In this document: piece after piece, positions 22,708-37,700 of the stretch
Position numbering within the stretch: position 1 is the stretch's first letter
Layout of the letters: each line of letters begins with the position of its first letter
Assembly (NCBI RefSeq): GCF_035046485.1
Contig: NC_085136.1
Location: 156,422,452 to 156,486,451 of the forward strand
DNA from: Aedes albopictus
Lineage: Eukaryota > Arthropoda > Insecta > Diptera > Culicidae
Direction: 5' to 3'
Length of the DNA: 64,000 nt
Notes under the pieces: model-generated
What the model was told of the DNA's origin: nothing
What the model saw: only the letters and a program-made list of their open reading frames with translations
Databases searched by the model: none
Program-made: the position numbers and the translations under genes

Positions 22708-25700
22708 TGAGACCCTGTGGTCCCCAGAACTTGTTCCGTGTCCACCGGGTGCCCAGCATTGGGTGAAACTATAATTTTTGGTTCTATTGGATTACACACG
22801 GAATTGTGCAAATTTTGAGGTGTCGCAGGTTCTTTTATCATAGAAAATTGAGCTGTTGGAAATTGTAGACTAATTTCCTTCCGTGCCTAATGAGTTCCGA
22901 GTTCCCTTTAACCATCTAAATGTACGGAGTCAGTTGAAATTACGAGAACATGTAGTGTAAGAGTTTAATGTAACGAACTACAGTATTAGAAGGGTTAGGA
23001 GAGCCGCGTCTCGGAGAATTCAGGCATGAGAGTATAATGTAAGTAATAAGCTAAGTAAAATGTGAATTATTGAAATAAAATACCAATTCTTTGCAGTCTC
23101 GAAACCGTTAGCTGCTGTCGAGAGGTTTGATTACATTCCGAGAAAGTTGCGTCCCTAACATGACCATTTCTGCCAGATACCCTGTGGTCCCCTGAACCTG
23201 TTCCGTGGCCACCGGGTGCCCAGCATTGGGTAAAACTATAATTTTTGGTTCTATTGGATTACACACGGAATTATGCAAATTTTGAGGTGTCGCATGATGG
23301 GGTTCTTTCATCATCGAAAATTGACCATTTCTGCCAGATACCCTGGGGTCCCCTGAACCTGTTCCGTGGCCTCCGGGTGCCCAGCGTTGGGTAAAACTAA
23401 AATTTTTGGTTCTACTAGACTACACACGGAATTGTGCAAATTTTGAGGTGTCGCATGATGGGGTTATTTTGGAATCAAAAATTGGCCATTTCTGTCGGAG
23501 ACCCTGTGGTCCTCAGAACTTGTTCCGTGTCCACCGGGTGCCCAGCATTGGGTAAAACTATAATTTTTGGTTCTATTGGATTACACACGGAATTATGCAA
23601 ATTTTGAGGTGTCGCATGATGGGGTTCTTTTATCATCGAAAATTTACCATTTCTGCCAGATACCCTGGGGTCCCCTGAACCTGTTCCATGGCCACCGGGT
23701 GTCCAGCATTGGGTAAATCTATAATTTTTGGTTCTATTGGATTACACACGGAATTATGCAAATTTTGAGGTGTCGCATGATGGGGTTCTTTTATCATCGA
23801 AAATTGACCATTTCTGCCAGATACCCTGGGGTCCCCTGAACCTGTTCCATGGCCACCGGGTGTCCAGCATTGGGTAAATCTATAATTTTTGGTTCTATTG
23901 GATTACACACGGAATTATGCAAATTTTGAGGTGTCGCATGATGGGGTTCTTTCATCATCGAAAATTGACCATTTCTGCCAGATACCCTGGGGTCCCCTGA
24001 ACCTGTTCCGTGGCCTCCGGGTGCCCAGCGTTGGGTAAAACTAAAATTTTTGGTTCTTCTAGACTACACACGGAATTGTGCAAATTTTGAGGTGTCGCAT
24101 GATGGGGTTATTTTGGAATCAAAAATTGGCCATTTCTGTCGGAGACCCTGTGGTCCCCAGAACTTGTTCCGTGTCCACCGGGTGCCCAGCATTGGGTAAA
24201 ACTATAATTTTTGGTTCTACTGGATTACACACGGAATTATGCAAATTTTGAGGTGTCGCATGATGGGGTTCTTTTATCATCGAAAATTGACCATTTCTGC
24301 CAGATACCCTGGGGTCCCCTGAACCTGTTTCATGGCCACCGGGTGTCCAGCATTGGGTAAATCTATAATTTTTGGTTCTATTGGATTACACACGGAATTA
24401 TGCAAATTTTGAGGTGTCGCATGATGGGGTTCTTTCATCATCGAAAATTGACCATTTCTGCCAGATACCCTGGGGTCCCCTGAACCTGTTCCGTGGCCTC
24501 CGGGTGCCCAGCGTTGGGTAAAACTAAAATTTTTGGTTCTTCTAGACTACACACGGAATTGTGCAAATTTTGAGGTGTCGCATGATGGGGTTATTTTGGA
24601 ATCAAAAATTGGCCATTTCTGTCGGAGACCCTGTGGTCCCCAGAACTTGTTCCGTGTCCACCGGGTGCCCAGCATTGGGTAAAACTATAATTTTTGGTTC
24701 TACTGGATTACACACGGAATTATGCAAATTTTGAGGTGTCGCATGATGGGGTTCTTTTATCATCGAAAATTGACCATTTCTGCCAGATACCCTGGGGTCC
24801 CCTGAACCTGTTTCATGGCCACCGGGTGTCCAGCATTGGGTAAATCTATAATTTTTGGTTCTATTGGATTACACACGGAATTATGCAAATTTTGAGGTGT
24901 CGCATGATGGGGTTCTTTCATCATCGAAAATTGACCATTTCTGCCAGATACCCTGGGGTCCCCTGAACCTGTTCCGTGGCCTCCGGGTGCCCAGCGTTGG
25001 GTAAAACTAAAATTTTTGGTTCTACTAGACTACACACGGAATTGTGCAAATTTTGAGGTGTCGCATGATGGGGTTATTTTGGAATCAAAAATTGGCCATT
25101 TCTGTCGGAGACCCTGTGGTCCCCAGAACTTGTTCCGTGTCCACCGGGTGCCCAGCATTGGGTAAAACTATAATTTTTGGTTCTACTGGATTACACACGG
25201 AATTATGCAAATTTTGAGGTGTCGCATGATGGGGTTCTTTTATCATCAAAAATTGACCATTTCTGCCAGATACCCTGGGGTCCCCTGAACCTGTTTCATG
25301 GCCACCGGGTGTCCAGCATTGGGTAAATCTATAATTTTTGGTTCTATTGGATTACACACGGAATTATGCAAATTTTGAGGTGTCGCATGATGGGGTTCTT
25401 TCATCATCGAAAATTGACCATTTCTGCCAGATACCCTGGGGTCCCCTGAACCTGTTCCGTGGCCTCCGGGTGCCCAGCGTTGGGTAAAACTAAAATTTTT
25501 GGTTCTTCTAGACTACACACGGAATTGTGCAAATTTTGAGGTGTCGCATGATGGGGCTATTTTGGAATCAAAAATTGGCCATTTCTGTCGGAGACCCTGT
25601 GGTCCCCAGAACTTGTTCCGTGTCCACCGGGGGCCCAGCATTGGGTTAAACTATAATTTTTGGTTCTACTGGATTACACACGGAATTATGCAAATTTTGA

Positions 25701-25984
25701 GGTGTCGCATGATGGGGTTCTTTTATCATCGAAAATTGACCATTTCTGCCAGATACCCTGGGGTCCCCTGAACCTGTTCCATGGCCACCGGGTGTCCAGC
25801 ATTGGGTAAATCTATAATTTTTGGTTCTATTGGATTACACACGGAATTTTGCAAATTTTGAGTTGTCGCATGATGGTGTTCTTTTGAAATAAAAAATTGG
25901 CCATTTCCGCCTGAGACCCTGTGGTCCCCAGAACCTGTTCCGTGGCCACCGGATAACCCGTGCCAACCAAATGGCCTCATCAGG
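22708..25984 (-). repeat. Right-arm 161-bp satellite array (three-monomer higher-order repeat inside)
   Basis: About nineteen units of the same satellite as the left arm, inverted. Between about 23980 and 25480 the variants recur as a three-monomer block of about 482 bp: GGCCTCCGGGTGCCCAGCG appears near 24011, 24494, 24977 and 25459. The outer eight or so units match the left arm unit for unit. The inner order differs. The array is interrupted by a solo LTR. Confidence 0.9.
22854..23160. mobile_element. Probable solo LTR inserted in the satellite
   Basis: About 307 bp of unrelated sequence interrupts a satellite unit. It begins TGTTGG and ends CCTAACA, an imperfect short inverted repeat of LTR type (TG...CA). 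It carries AATAAA about 85 bp before its end. The satellite resumes immediately after. A clean target duplication is not visible (TTGA/GC on the left, TGAC on the right). Confidence 0.6.
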
Positions 25985-26421
25985 TCCGGAACAACATTTA
26001 TATAATGATTTGTCACTAACAGCGATTCAAAAACACTGTTTCCAGTCGAAATTATTATGATGTGCGAAAATTATGTATCATGTCACACTTAGATCCGCCC
26101 GCAGCAAAAAGGGGGAGGGTCAGGGGGGATCCCCACCATATCATTCTTTAGATATACTCTTCCCCTTGATGATGCTTCAAACCGATTGTAATTTGGTGGC
26201 CTAGTTTCGGAGAACGAGCCATTTGAAGCCACAAAGTCCCGGCTGGTTAAGGATTGTCCTACAGAAATGAACACCCCTAGTTCCCCATACAAATTTCGGT
26301 TTTGAACTGTGGGGCCGCGGTCCATTATTTTTCAAAAATTCCTTCACTATGACACTTCTGGGGTCCCAAACCCCTGTTACTTTTAATTTCATCCCATAGC
26401 GTGAACCACTGTTGAACGGTG
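25985..26421 (-). repeat. Right terminal inverted repeat, non-satellite part
   Basis: Reverse complement of 3794-4235. The only differences seen are in the outermost 25 bp and a single A/G change at the GCTATGG/CCATAGC position. Near-identity of the two ends argues for recent movement or for gene conversion. Confidence 0.8.
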
Positions 26422-27892
26422 TTATATTAAATCTAGCATCTATTGCTAAGAATTGATGTATAAGAGCAATATCCAATTCTGTTGATTACGTTTGAAAAAG
26501 TCAATGATCGCAAATGATGAAAAAACTGGAATAATCATAATTTCATCTGATTAAAGCCACCTAATAAAATCGATAACGACTTAGATTCCATAGCAAACCA
26601 GCTTGGACAGTAAACGGCGCAGGCAGTGAAAGAATCGTTTTCTTCCCGAGATTATCGCGAGACTTAACGCTGATTAACGGTGCACTTGAAACTAGCCGCT
26701 AATGTGCGAATGTTATAAATCTCAAAAGTTCCATTTCAAAATCACTCCGACCGGCGGCTTGCCGACGTTCCGCAAGCTGTTTGTATTTTAATCGCTTCAT
26801 TTATGTCCTCGAGGCAGTCCCGGCACCTTAACAAGGTGATAAATTTCCCAAATATCTCCGTTGAATTGGAACGGAGCACTCGCCTCTCCATTCTTAGAAG
26901 TGTAATAAATTACGATGACCCCGGCCGAGCACTTAGGATTGTGCCTAAATACCTTGCACTACTGGGGCGAAGGGCCGCTCCGGCGGCTATGCTGGACAGA
27001 GGGCAGGGGGACGAAGAGAAATGATTCAATTAATTTCCCATCTTTATTTTGAAATTCATTTAGCTTTATTATTATTTCTAGCTTTATTTCGACCGGTTAC
27101 GTCTTGAGTGGAAAATCGGACAAAATGAACCAGAAAAAAATTGCTTAAAACAACGTCCAACAACCGGCGAGAATGAAAAGAAATGACCTCTGATTCGGGA
27201 TGCCCCGTGCAAGGCCATAACCGTAAGGTGCGAGAAACCAGGGAAAAAAGAGTCCGGGTTAAATTAAGATATCTTGCCTCATCGCATGGTGTCCTCTTGG
27301 TTGGCAGCTGTCCTGGACCGACCCGGGCCCGGGCACTCCGAAAGCGTATACTTTATTCAATTTGATTTTTATTTCGGTGCAACGGCAGCAACGCAGCAGC
27401 ATCCTAAGAGAAACACAAAAAAAACGACAAGGAGGAACCATTTTCCTTCGTCTTTATTTCTTTGAGATGATACCGAAAACCTAGCATCTTCTTTTGGCTT
27501 CCCAAATGTTTACACATATATTCACCCCAAGTCGGCTCGTTTGGCTCATTCGCTCTGGTTAAGCATCATTTCACTACCTCTCGCCGGCGCGGTGACGACG
27601 CCGCCGTGCTGCTGTGACTCCACACTGCAGTGCAACCCGGTATGAATGATGGGGAAAAGTGTGAAAGGTTCAAGAGATGATTGTGGCATCAAATGTGTAG
27701 ATGTTTTGTTTTGATATCCAGATTTGATCTGTTTTATTACCCGTGTGGTTTAATACTTATAATCGTAATTATGTACACGAAAAGTCGTATATTGACAATA
27801 ACAGTATCATATACGTACAATATTGTACACAATGATAGATTGCTAAGTATTCATTGCGCACACTTTTGTGTGGATTCAATCGCATTTTCATG
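26422..27892. other. Unique, partly GC-richer sequence, no gene assigned
   Basis: 26580-27650 has balanced composition with GC-rich pockets (for example 26930-27010 and 27290-27350), and short frames occur in all directions. None has a recognisable domain. It may be intronic or regulatory sequence of a gene outside the window. Confidence 0.4.
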
Positions 27893-27894
27893 TA

Positions 27895-28828
27895 CAGGGG
27901 ATAGACAAAATGATCGGGACAGGCAAAATTTTCCCTTCTCAAAAAAATTTCAAATAGCTGTAACTTTTCGAAAAGTACATCAAATATTCTCAAATTTTCA
28001 CTGTAAGTTCATTAACTATTTTTGTATCAGTGGACAACATTTGGAAAAGATCGAACTATTTTGCACGAAGTTATAACGATTCTAAAAATTCTAAAAAAAA
28101 AATAGAATTTTCCGATAGCCAACTTTGAGCTGTTATATCTCCGGATTCAATGAACCGAATGCAATGAAATTTTGACCATTCATGACTTGTATAATGAGCT
28201 TTGAAAAACTTTTGACACAACTTAAAATTTTTAACACGGAAGAAAATTATAACGATTAGATTATTTTTCTAATGAAACACCAAATTTTCTTAAATTTCAA
28301 CATCGTTTCAAAATTCAAGATACTAATTATAGTTCATTTAAATTCCCTCCGATTGTCTAGAATACATATATGTTTTGAAAGAAAGTAACAACATAGGAGG
28401 CAATTCATTGAAAAAGTAATGGGATGCATATTAAAAATAGACCATTTTACTAAAAAAAAATCATAAAATTATTGAAATTGCTATAACTTTTTCTCTTGTT
28501 AATAATTTAAAGTTGAGTCAAACGTTTTTCAGAGCTCATTATATAAGTCATAAATGGACAAAATTTCATTGCATTCGGTTCATTGAATCCGGAGATATAA
28601 CAGCTCAAAGTTGGCTATCGGATAATTCTACCTTTTTCTGAAATGCTTATAACTTCGTGCAGAATAGCCCGATGTTTTCCAAATTTTGTCTACTCATACA
28701 GAACTAGTTGATCGACTTACAGTAAAAATTTGAGAATATTTGATGCACTTTTCGAAAAGTTACAGCTAATTGGACATTTTTTGAATAATTAAAATTTTGC
28801 CTGTCCCGATCATTTTGTCTATCCCCTG
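27895..28828. mobile_element. 0.93-kb palindromic MITE with CAGGGGATAGACAAAATG ends (copy 2)
   Basis: Same family as 18991-19914: CAGGGGATAGACAAAATG and its reverse complement at the ends, with TA on both sides (27893-27894 and 28829-28830). Arms of more than 300 bp pair, for example GAACCGAATGCAATGAAATT with its inverse near 28570. Clearly diverged from copy 1. Confidence 0.85.
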
Positions 28829-28931
28829 TAGTTCTTGTCAAACCAAATCTGTGTTCATGAGTTAATTCGTACCGACTTTTCGAACCCTCTAAGCAAAATA
28901 CCCTCTATGAATGAGTTTAATCAGTTTTGTA

Positions 28932-29106
28932 CCTTTTAATTCTGCCCTCCTTTGCTTATCCTTTGACAGATACGCGTATTTCGACTACCACTTGTAATCT
29001 TCCTCAGTGTCAGTTATTCACCTTTATCCAGTTAGTGGATAACTGACACTGAGGAAGATTACAACAGAAGATTACAGGATAGAGAAAAGAGGGCGGAATT
29101 AAAAGG
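28932..29106. mobile_element. Palindromic MITE, TA-flanked
   Basis: CCTTTTAATTCTGCCCTC and GAGGGCGGAATTAAAAGG form the ends, with TA at 28930-28931 and 29107-29108. The centre is a near-perfect hairpin built on AATCTTCCTCAGTGTCAGTT. Confidence 0.7.
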
Positions 29107-29108
29107 TA

Positions 29109-29745
29109 CAATCAGAGTTGTTAATAGTCATCGGATCTGAAGAAGAATCACTGACGACAACAGATAATAAAAAGTTTGTGTCACTGAACCAGCAGCGCTT
29201 GAATATTTTCGTTCAAACATCGTCAGTCAGTTTGCTAGTCGCGACGAAAAAGTTTTGCCGTTTCTCTTTGTCGGCATTTTCGTTGAAGTGCTTTCACCGA
29301 ACAGGACAGACGAACGAACAATCAGCATCACGAGGATGGCTGACCAGAAAAAAAAAATGCAAAAAAGAAACCTCAATTGATGCGGAATTGAATCAAAAAC
29401 CTTCGGATTGGCAGCGCACCGAGCATACCAACAGACCTAATTCAGCAGCTCGAAAAGGTGGAGGCTAACTCATCAATAAAAAGCGTGACGGGTTCGCCTT
29501 TTGTCTGCAATGAGATACCATGTGACGATTACATGTTCGGTTTTCGTCGTTGCAGAAGAAAACAAAAGAGAATGACGAAAACTATAGCTCCCTGTTTTAT
29601 TTTCTGTTCATCCTCGTCGTGGTTTCTTTGTCGGTCGCTGATGATGATGCAAGTGATGATTTATTTGCTGACGAACTTTTTTTAGTTTTTCGTCGTTGGT
29701 CAGTGACGAAACTGATGGTTACCAACTCTGAGTACAATAAACTGA
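29109..29745. mobile_element. Possible MITE with diverged TCAGAGTTG ends
   Basis: TCAGAGTTGTTAATAGTCATC at the left resembles the reverse complement of GATGGTTACCAACTCTGA at the right. The interior has repeated GACGAAAA/TTTTCGTC tracts. No target duplication identified. Frames here (29118-29810) look like chance. Confidence 0.3.
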
Positions 29746-29747
29746 TC

Positions 29748-29942
29748 ACACCCGATTCTTTTTTTTTTTTTTGCACGGGTCTAGTTTTTGCTATAACTCA
29801 GTCATTTTAACCGATTCTCGTGAAATTTGGTACACTGATAGTACTAGCCGTGCCTACATGTGTACAAAATTTCATGAAAATCAGTAAAAAATTGACTGAG
29901 TTATAGCAAAAACCAGACCCGTGCATAAAAAGAATCGGGTGT
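29748..29942. mobile_element. 195-bp palindromic MITE with ACACCCGATTCT ends
   Basis: ACACCCGATTCT at the left and AGAATCGGGTGT at the right. The arms continue through TGCACGGGTCTAGTTTTTGC and TATAACTCAGTCA, paired with their inverses. Non-coding. Confidence 0.7.
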
Positions 29943-29949
29943 ACACTCA

Positions 29950-32417
29950 TTCGTATTTTTTGAGCACTATATACGATTTATGTGTGCATAATTGTATCGT
30001 ATGAAGTCGTATAGCAAAAATTGCAACTGTATCAAACTAACAATCAACTAGTGTGGGAACCGAGTCGCAACCCATGATTTTTGACTTTTTACGAACCATC
30101 CGCGAATCCACCACCAACGCTGGAGGCTGCTATAATCTGCCACGGCAACCGTGAAGCGTTCAAGCGATTACTTTACCCAGCTTACTAGAGTGCTACTTCT
30201 TTGGCGTTTCATCGTCGTCGTCGTTGGTTGTGGTCCATTCGGCGGCCGAGGATGTTCCTCCGGACGGCCGGGACGGCCGGGAGATGTTGTTGATGCTACA
30301 CCTCGATATTGCAGCAACTGGATCCTTGTCTGGATCCGATTTTATCTTTTGAAATTTATATATTTGGGAAATCTCTTTTCACCGCGCGCGTTGGTTCTGG
30401 TGCTGATGCTGCCTGCTGCATTGAGCCAGACAGCTTAGCGCTCGTATTTCTTTTGCACGCTTTCCGGTGAACCAGTCCGGAGAGCAGCAGTTATTTCGCA
30501 AACAGTTTCGAAATATATTGGCACGCTTCTGGAATATCCCTCTGGTGCTGGTGCTGCTGGTAGTGCTATTTTTCGCCCGTCTGAGCTGCTGAAATGGCTG
30601 GCTTCAGCTTCAAAGTGCAGCCCGGAATGTTCTTGTAAAGTGATACCATGTTGCAGTATCACCATTACCAAGAACAGATTTACCCTTTCGTCAATCCTCT
30701 CCTTAAAATTTCATAACAGGCACGGCTAGTGTTGTATATAACTAGCTGAACATGCAAGTTCAGGCCGCCCCGGTTCGCCTAGCGAAGAGTCCTCGATCGA
30801 CGTCGAGCGTTGGCCGGGACCGCACTGAAAAGAAGCAAATCGTTTTATGGCTTCCTCTTCGTTTCACTTATGACAGCTTTGCGTGAACAGGATGCTCCGA
30901 TAAAGATTAAACTTCCATGAAGTTGGAAAAAATCGTAGACAAGCAAACAGTTTCATGTCCGCAAACGGGTACTAAATGTTGGAACATACAGATAGTTGAC
31001 AGTGATATTTTGCCTCTCATTTCTAGGTTATAGTTTCAAGCTGTTCTGTATTTATCTTTTAGCTTCTGCTTCCACATTTTGGTTAATTTTCTGTTTTTTT
31101 TTGTTTAAACATCTCCCTTTAAGATTTCAACTTTTAGTTTTGATTACTAACTTTTAGCATCCGGTTTCTTGCTTCTAGCCATTTTTAGCGTTAGCTTTTT
31201 GCTACAAGATACTAGCCCCTAGTTATTAATTTCTAGCTAATAGTTTCCAGTTGTTATCTTCCAGGTTCTGGATCTCAGCATCGAGCTACTCGTTCCTAGC
31301 TATTAGCTTTTGGTTTCTAAATATTACTTGCAGTGAATTTGTTGTTCAGTGCGAAAACAAACAGTGAGCGTGTGCACGGCTAGGTTCTAAAGACTGCTTG
31401 TTGAGAGTTTGTTGTTCGGCGTAAAAAAAAACAATGAACCTGACAGTATTTAGCTTTGACTTCCATCTACAGAATAAACTTTTTCAAAGCACCCTGTACA
31501 AACGTATATGTTTCGAAATTTCAAAGCTTATTTTTAACGAACCGGTCCCTTTCTAGATGGAAAGGAGCACAAAAAAATCCAGAATTCAATAATTAGATCA
31601 AATTTCCAACCAATCGACATCGAACGATAAACAGATAGTGCAGTAGTTGCAGAGGGCAATCAAACGGACACACATGCTTATAAACGCATCCAAACTGCGC
31701 CAGATTCATTCCAGACATGAAACAAAATTTAAAGTCCCTTTTGGAACCGAAACAGCGCAAAACAAATCCAACGATTTTAAAAGAGCACTTTGCCTTTTCT
31801 GAGTGTGTGTGTGTGTGTGTGTGTGGGAATCCCATGAATGAACACGACGACGACCCGAGAAGGATGGCCGACTATCAATATCTTAATCACGGTAGTTTTA
31901 TCTATACCTGTTCGCCGGAGGATCGAGTTTTGGAAAATATGTATACTTTTATGACTTTTTCGAAAATCAACCGAAAGTGATACAGCCAGAATAACCATTC
32001 CGGAGACGGACGAACGGACGATGGGAAAATGGAGCAATACGTTACTGGTTTTATCTAAATTGAATGAGAGTCCACTTCATTATGTGGACCAATTTCAGAT
32101 AGTGGCCGAAGGGAACCGGTTCAACGGGGCCAGGTGGAGGAAAGTGCTTTGCTCTTAATCGCTTCTGTTTTTTTTTTGTACGACCTTTGCGCAATGATTA
32201 TTTAGAGTTTGGGAAGGGGATAGGGCTATTTGGTAATCAATATTGACAATGTACAGTTTAAATCGTTTTCAGTTTAATGAAGCTAGGCATTGGCTAGAAC
32301 TGATTTTATAAGTAAAGTTGGCATATTCACATGATAGTGATTGATATGTATATATTATATGTATTTTTTTCAAATGAGACCAGTCTTGAAGAATGTTAAA
32401 AATGTCGAAAACGCAAA
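29950..32417. other. Mixed unique sequence with degenerate TAGCTT-type repeat, no gene assigned
   Basis: 30100-30680 is GC-richer and has a minus-strand frame (30435-30671) with only faint resemblance to a histone fold. 31020-31330 is a degenerate repeat around TTCTAGCTATTAGCTTTTAG. Near 31330-31440 a unit of about 75 bp (TTTGTTGTTCAGTGCGAAAA) is duplicated. A short GT run lies at 31803-31825. Confidence 0.4.
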
Positions 32418-32823
32418 ATGATTATTGTTCGTTTTCAAGAGAAATATTTTACCATTAAGCTTCACCAATCTGAAGTAATCCAAAAATGTTCACAGAAAGA
32501 TACTCTTATCAATCGCTGCAGAAATTATTCCAGAATCTATTCATTAGCATTATCAATGTTTTTAACGGGTTTCCAGTTCTTTCAGGTACTATTTCAAAGA
32601 TTCAATCAAAAATTCATTTTTTTTGTCAATTTCTCCAGTGGTTCTGTAAAGAATTTCTTCCGAGATTTTCTCCTAATTTTTTAAGAGGTATCTGCAGTTA
32701 TTCTTCCAAGGATTCCTGCAGAAAATCTTCCAGGAATCCCTCAGAAATATATTAAGGTGTCTCTTTAACCCTTCCGTTATGAACCCCCCCTAACGAGAGT
32801 GCAAAAAAACACTCTTTTCGCTA
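32418..32823. repeat. Decayed GGAATTCC-type minisatellite edge
   Basis: Loose TTCCAGGAATCC and TTCTTCCGAGATTTT units without clear periodicity. Overlapping frames are artefacts. Confidence 0.45.
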
Positions 32824-33018
32824 AGGTACACCGGGGCAAGTTGAAACGGGTGGGGCAAGATGAAACAGCGGGTTAACATGAAGTTTTTTAATGATGATAA
32901 ACAGTTTAATCGCCATAACACATAGTTTTTTATTCAAACCATCTTTTAACGAAGGATAAATTTTCAAATATTGATATCTATTTAAAAACTTCGTGTTTCA
33001 ACTTGCCCCGGTGTACCT
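32824..33018. mobile_element. 195-bp MITE with AGGTACACCGGGGCAAGTTG ends
   Basis: The ends AGGTACACCGGGGCAAGTTG and CAACTTGCCCCGGTGTACCT are perfect inverted repeats of 20 bp or more, flanked by TA (32822-32823 and 33019-33020). A second GGGGCAAGATGAAAC lies inside the left arm. Confidence 0.85.
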
Positions 33019-33059
33019 TATAACTTTTTTGAGAAGTCCCTAAAAAATGACCACGTGGT

Positions 33060-36504
<3,445 letters not shown>

Positions 36505-36691
36505 CATAGGTTCCCAAACTTTCAGGTGCGCGACCCCCTTTTGCCAGCAGATCTACTTGTCGCGACCCACCATAGAAATTCCCTAATTTGTTGTCTCTTA
36601 CAGTAAACATATTCTACTGTCCCTCGTGACCCCCTGGATAAAGGCCGGTGACCTTCCTGGGGGGTCGCGACCCACAGTTTGGGAAACCATG
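36505..36691. mobile_element. hAT-type MITE with 8-bp target duplication
   Basis: Terminal inverted repeats CATAGGTTCCCAAACTTT and (reverse complement) CATGGTTTCCCAAACTGT, followed by GCGACCC blocks. The flanks TCTTAAAG (36497-36504) and TCTTATAG (36692-36699) match at 7 of 8 positions. The TTCCCAAA...GGTCGCGACCC signature is typical of non-autonomous hAT elements. Confidence 0.8.
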
Positions 36692-36699
36692 TCTTATAG

Positions 36700-37700
36700 T
36701 ATCTGTAGAAGAATTATTGTAGTTATCCTTAGCGGAAAAGCCGGATAATTTTCTGAGATAATACATGGAGGGATATTCGAAGGAAATCCTGAAGGAATCT
36801 GTATGAACTCCTGCAGGATTTTGTTTCGAGGAAGTTTTGCCAGAAACACTGAAAGTAGGAATGCAACAATCTTTGGAGGAATGCCTGAAGGATTTGCTGG
36901 GTGAATCCTTGACGAAATGGATTGGACAAATTCATGTGCGAATTTTCAATTTCCCTGGAGCAATTGTTGCCAAAATACCCGATGAACTAAAACGAATGCC
37001 TGAACGAATTTTGGAAGAAATATCTGGAAAGTTTTCTTTAGAACGAACTAAAACATTTTATTAAAGAATCTTTCAAGGAATGTTATGAAAATTATGATGG
37101 AATCACTGGAGAATTTCACGATGTTTTTTTTTAAAGAATCTTAGGAAAAATTTCTAAAGTAATTCCCGATGGAGTTTCGAAAGGAACCTATAGAAATCTA
37201 CCTAGAATGATTGCTGGAGAAATTTCTTAAGAAATTCATCAGGGAATCTCTGAAGGAAGCCCTGAAGAAATTTCTTAAAGCATCTCTGGAAGAATTTTTG
37301 GAAAAAACCGCCTGATGGGTTTATAAAACAAACCATGGTAGATCCTATGATCAAATTTCGAGTTATTTCTGAAGAAACCTATGGGTTAATTAGGGGAAAA
37401 AATCATAGAATGTTGAAGATTTTCTAAAAAAAAATACTTAGAAAAATGTCTTGCAGCACCTTCGATGTTCTCAAAGAATCGCTGAAAGCATTTCTGGAGC
37501 ATTTCTCGTACGGTTTCCTGAATAAATCGTAGGAGAAATTTTAATTTGAGATTTTTCTTAAGAAATTTCTGAAAAACTTTTGGAATTCCAAAGGATAGTG
37601 AAATCGTGAAAGGCTTTTCGAAAGGAATTTCTGGAGGATTTTTGTGGAACAATATCGGGAAATCCAGAGAATGTTATATAAAAAAATCCTAGATTAATGC
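36700..37700. repeat. Degenerate GGAATTTCTGGAG minisatellite
   Basis: Loose units such as GAAGGAATCTGTATGAA and GGAGAATTTCTTAAGAAATT. Highly diverged, with no intact period. Confidence 0.5.

Larger units (their letters stand above)
3794..26421. mobile_element. Candidate giant (22.6 kb) DNA transposon with satellite-bearing inverted repeats
   Basis: The sequence from 3819 inward is the reverse complement of the sequence from 26406 inward. The two arms keep a constant coordinate sum (30225) over at least 900 bp, so there are no indels there and very few substitutions. Outside the clear match, the left end CACTGCTCGACA (3794) and the reverse complement of the right end, CACCGTTCAACA (from 26421), differ only by transitions. 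The flanks show TTA at 3791-3793 and 26422-26424, a possible 3-bp target duplication. Each arm continues into an inverted array of a 161-bp satellite. Between the arms lies an apparently intact five-exon gene with a DDE-like domain. CACTG-type ends, a 3-bp duplication, large size and subterminal repeats are features of CACTA/EnSpm-like elements. That placement is inference, and a chance inverted duplication carrying an old transposase gene is the alternative. Confidence 0.65.
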
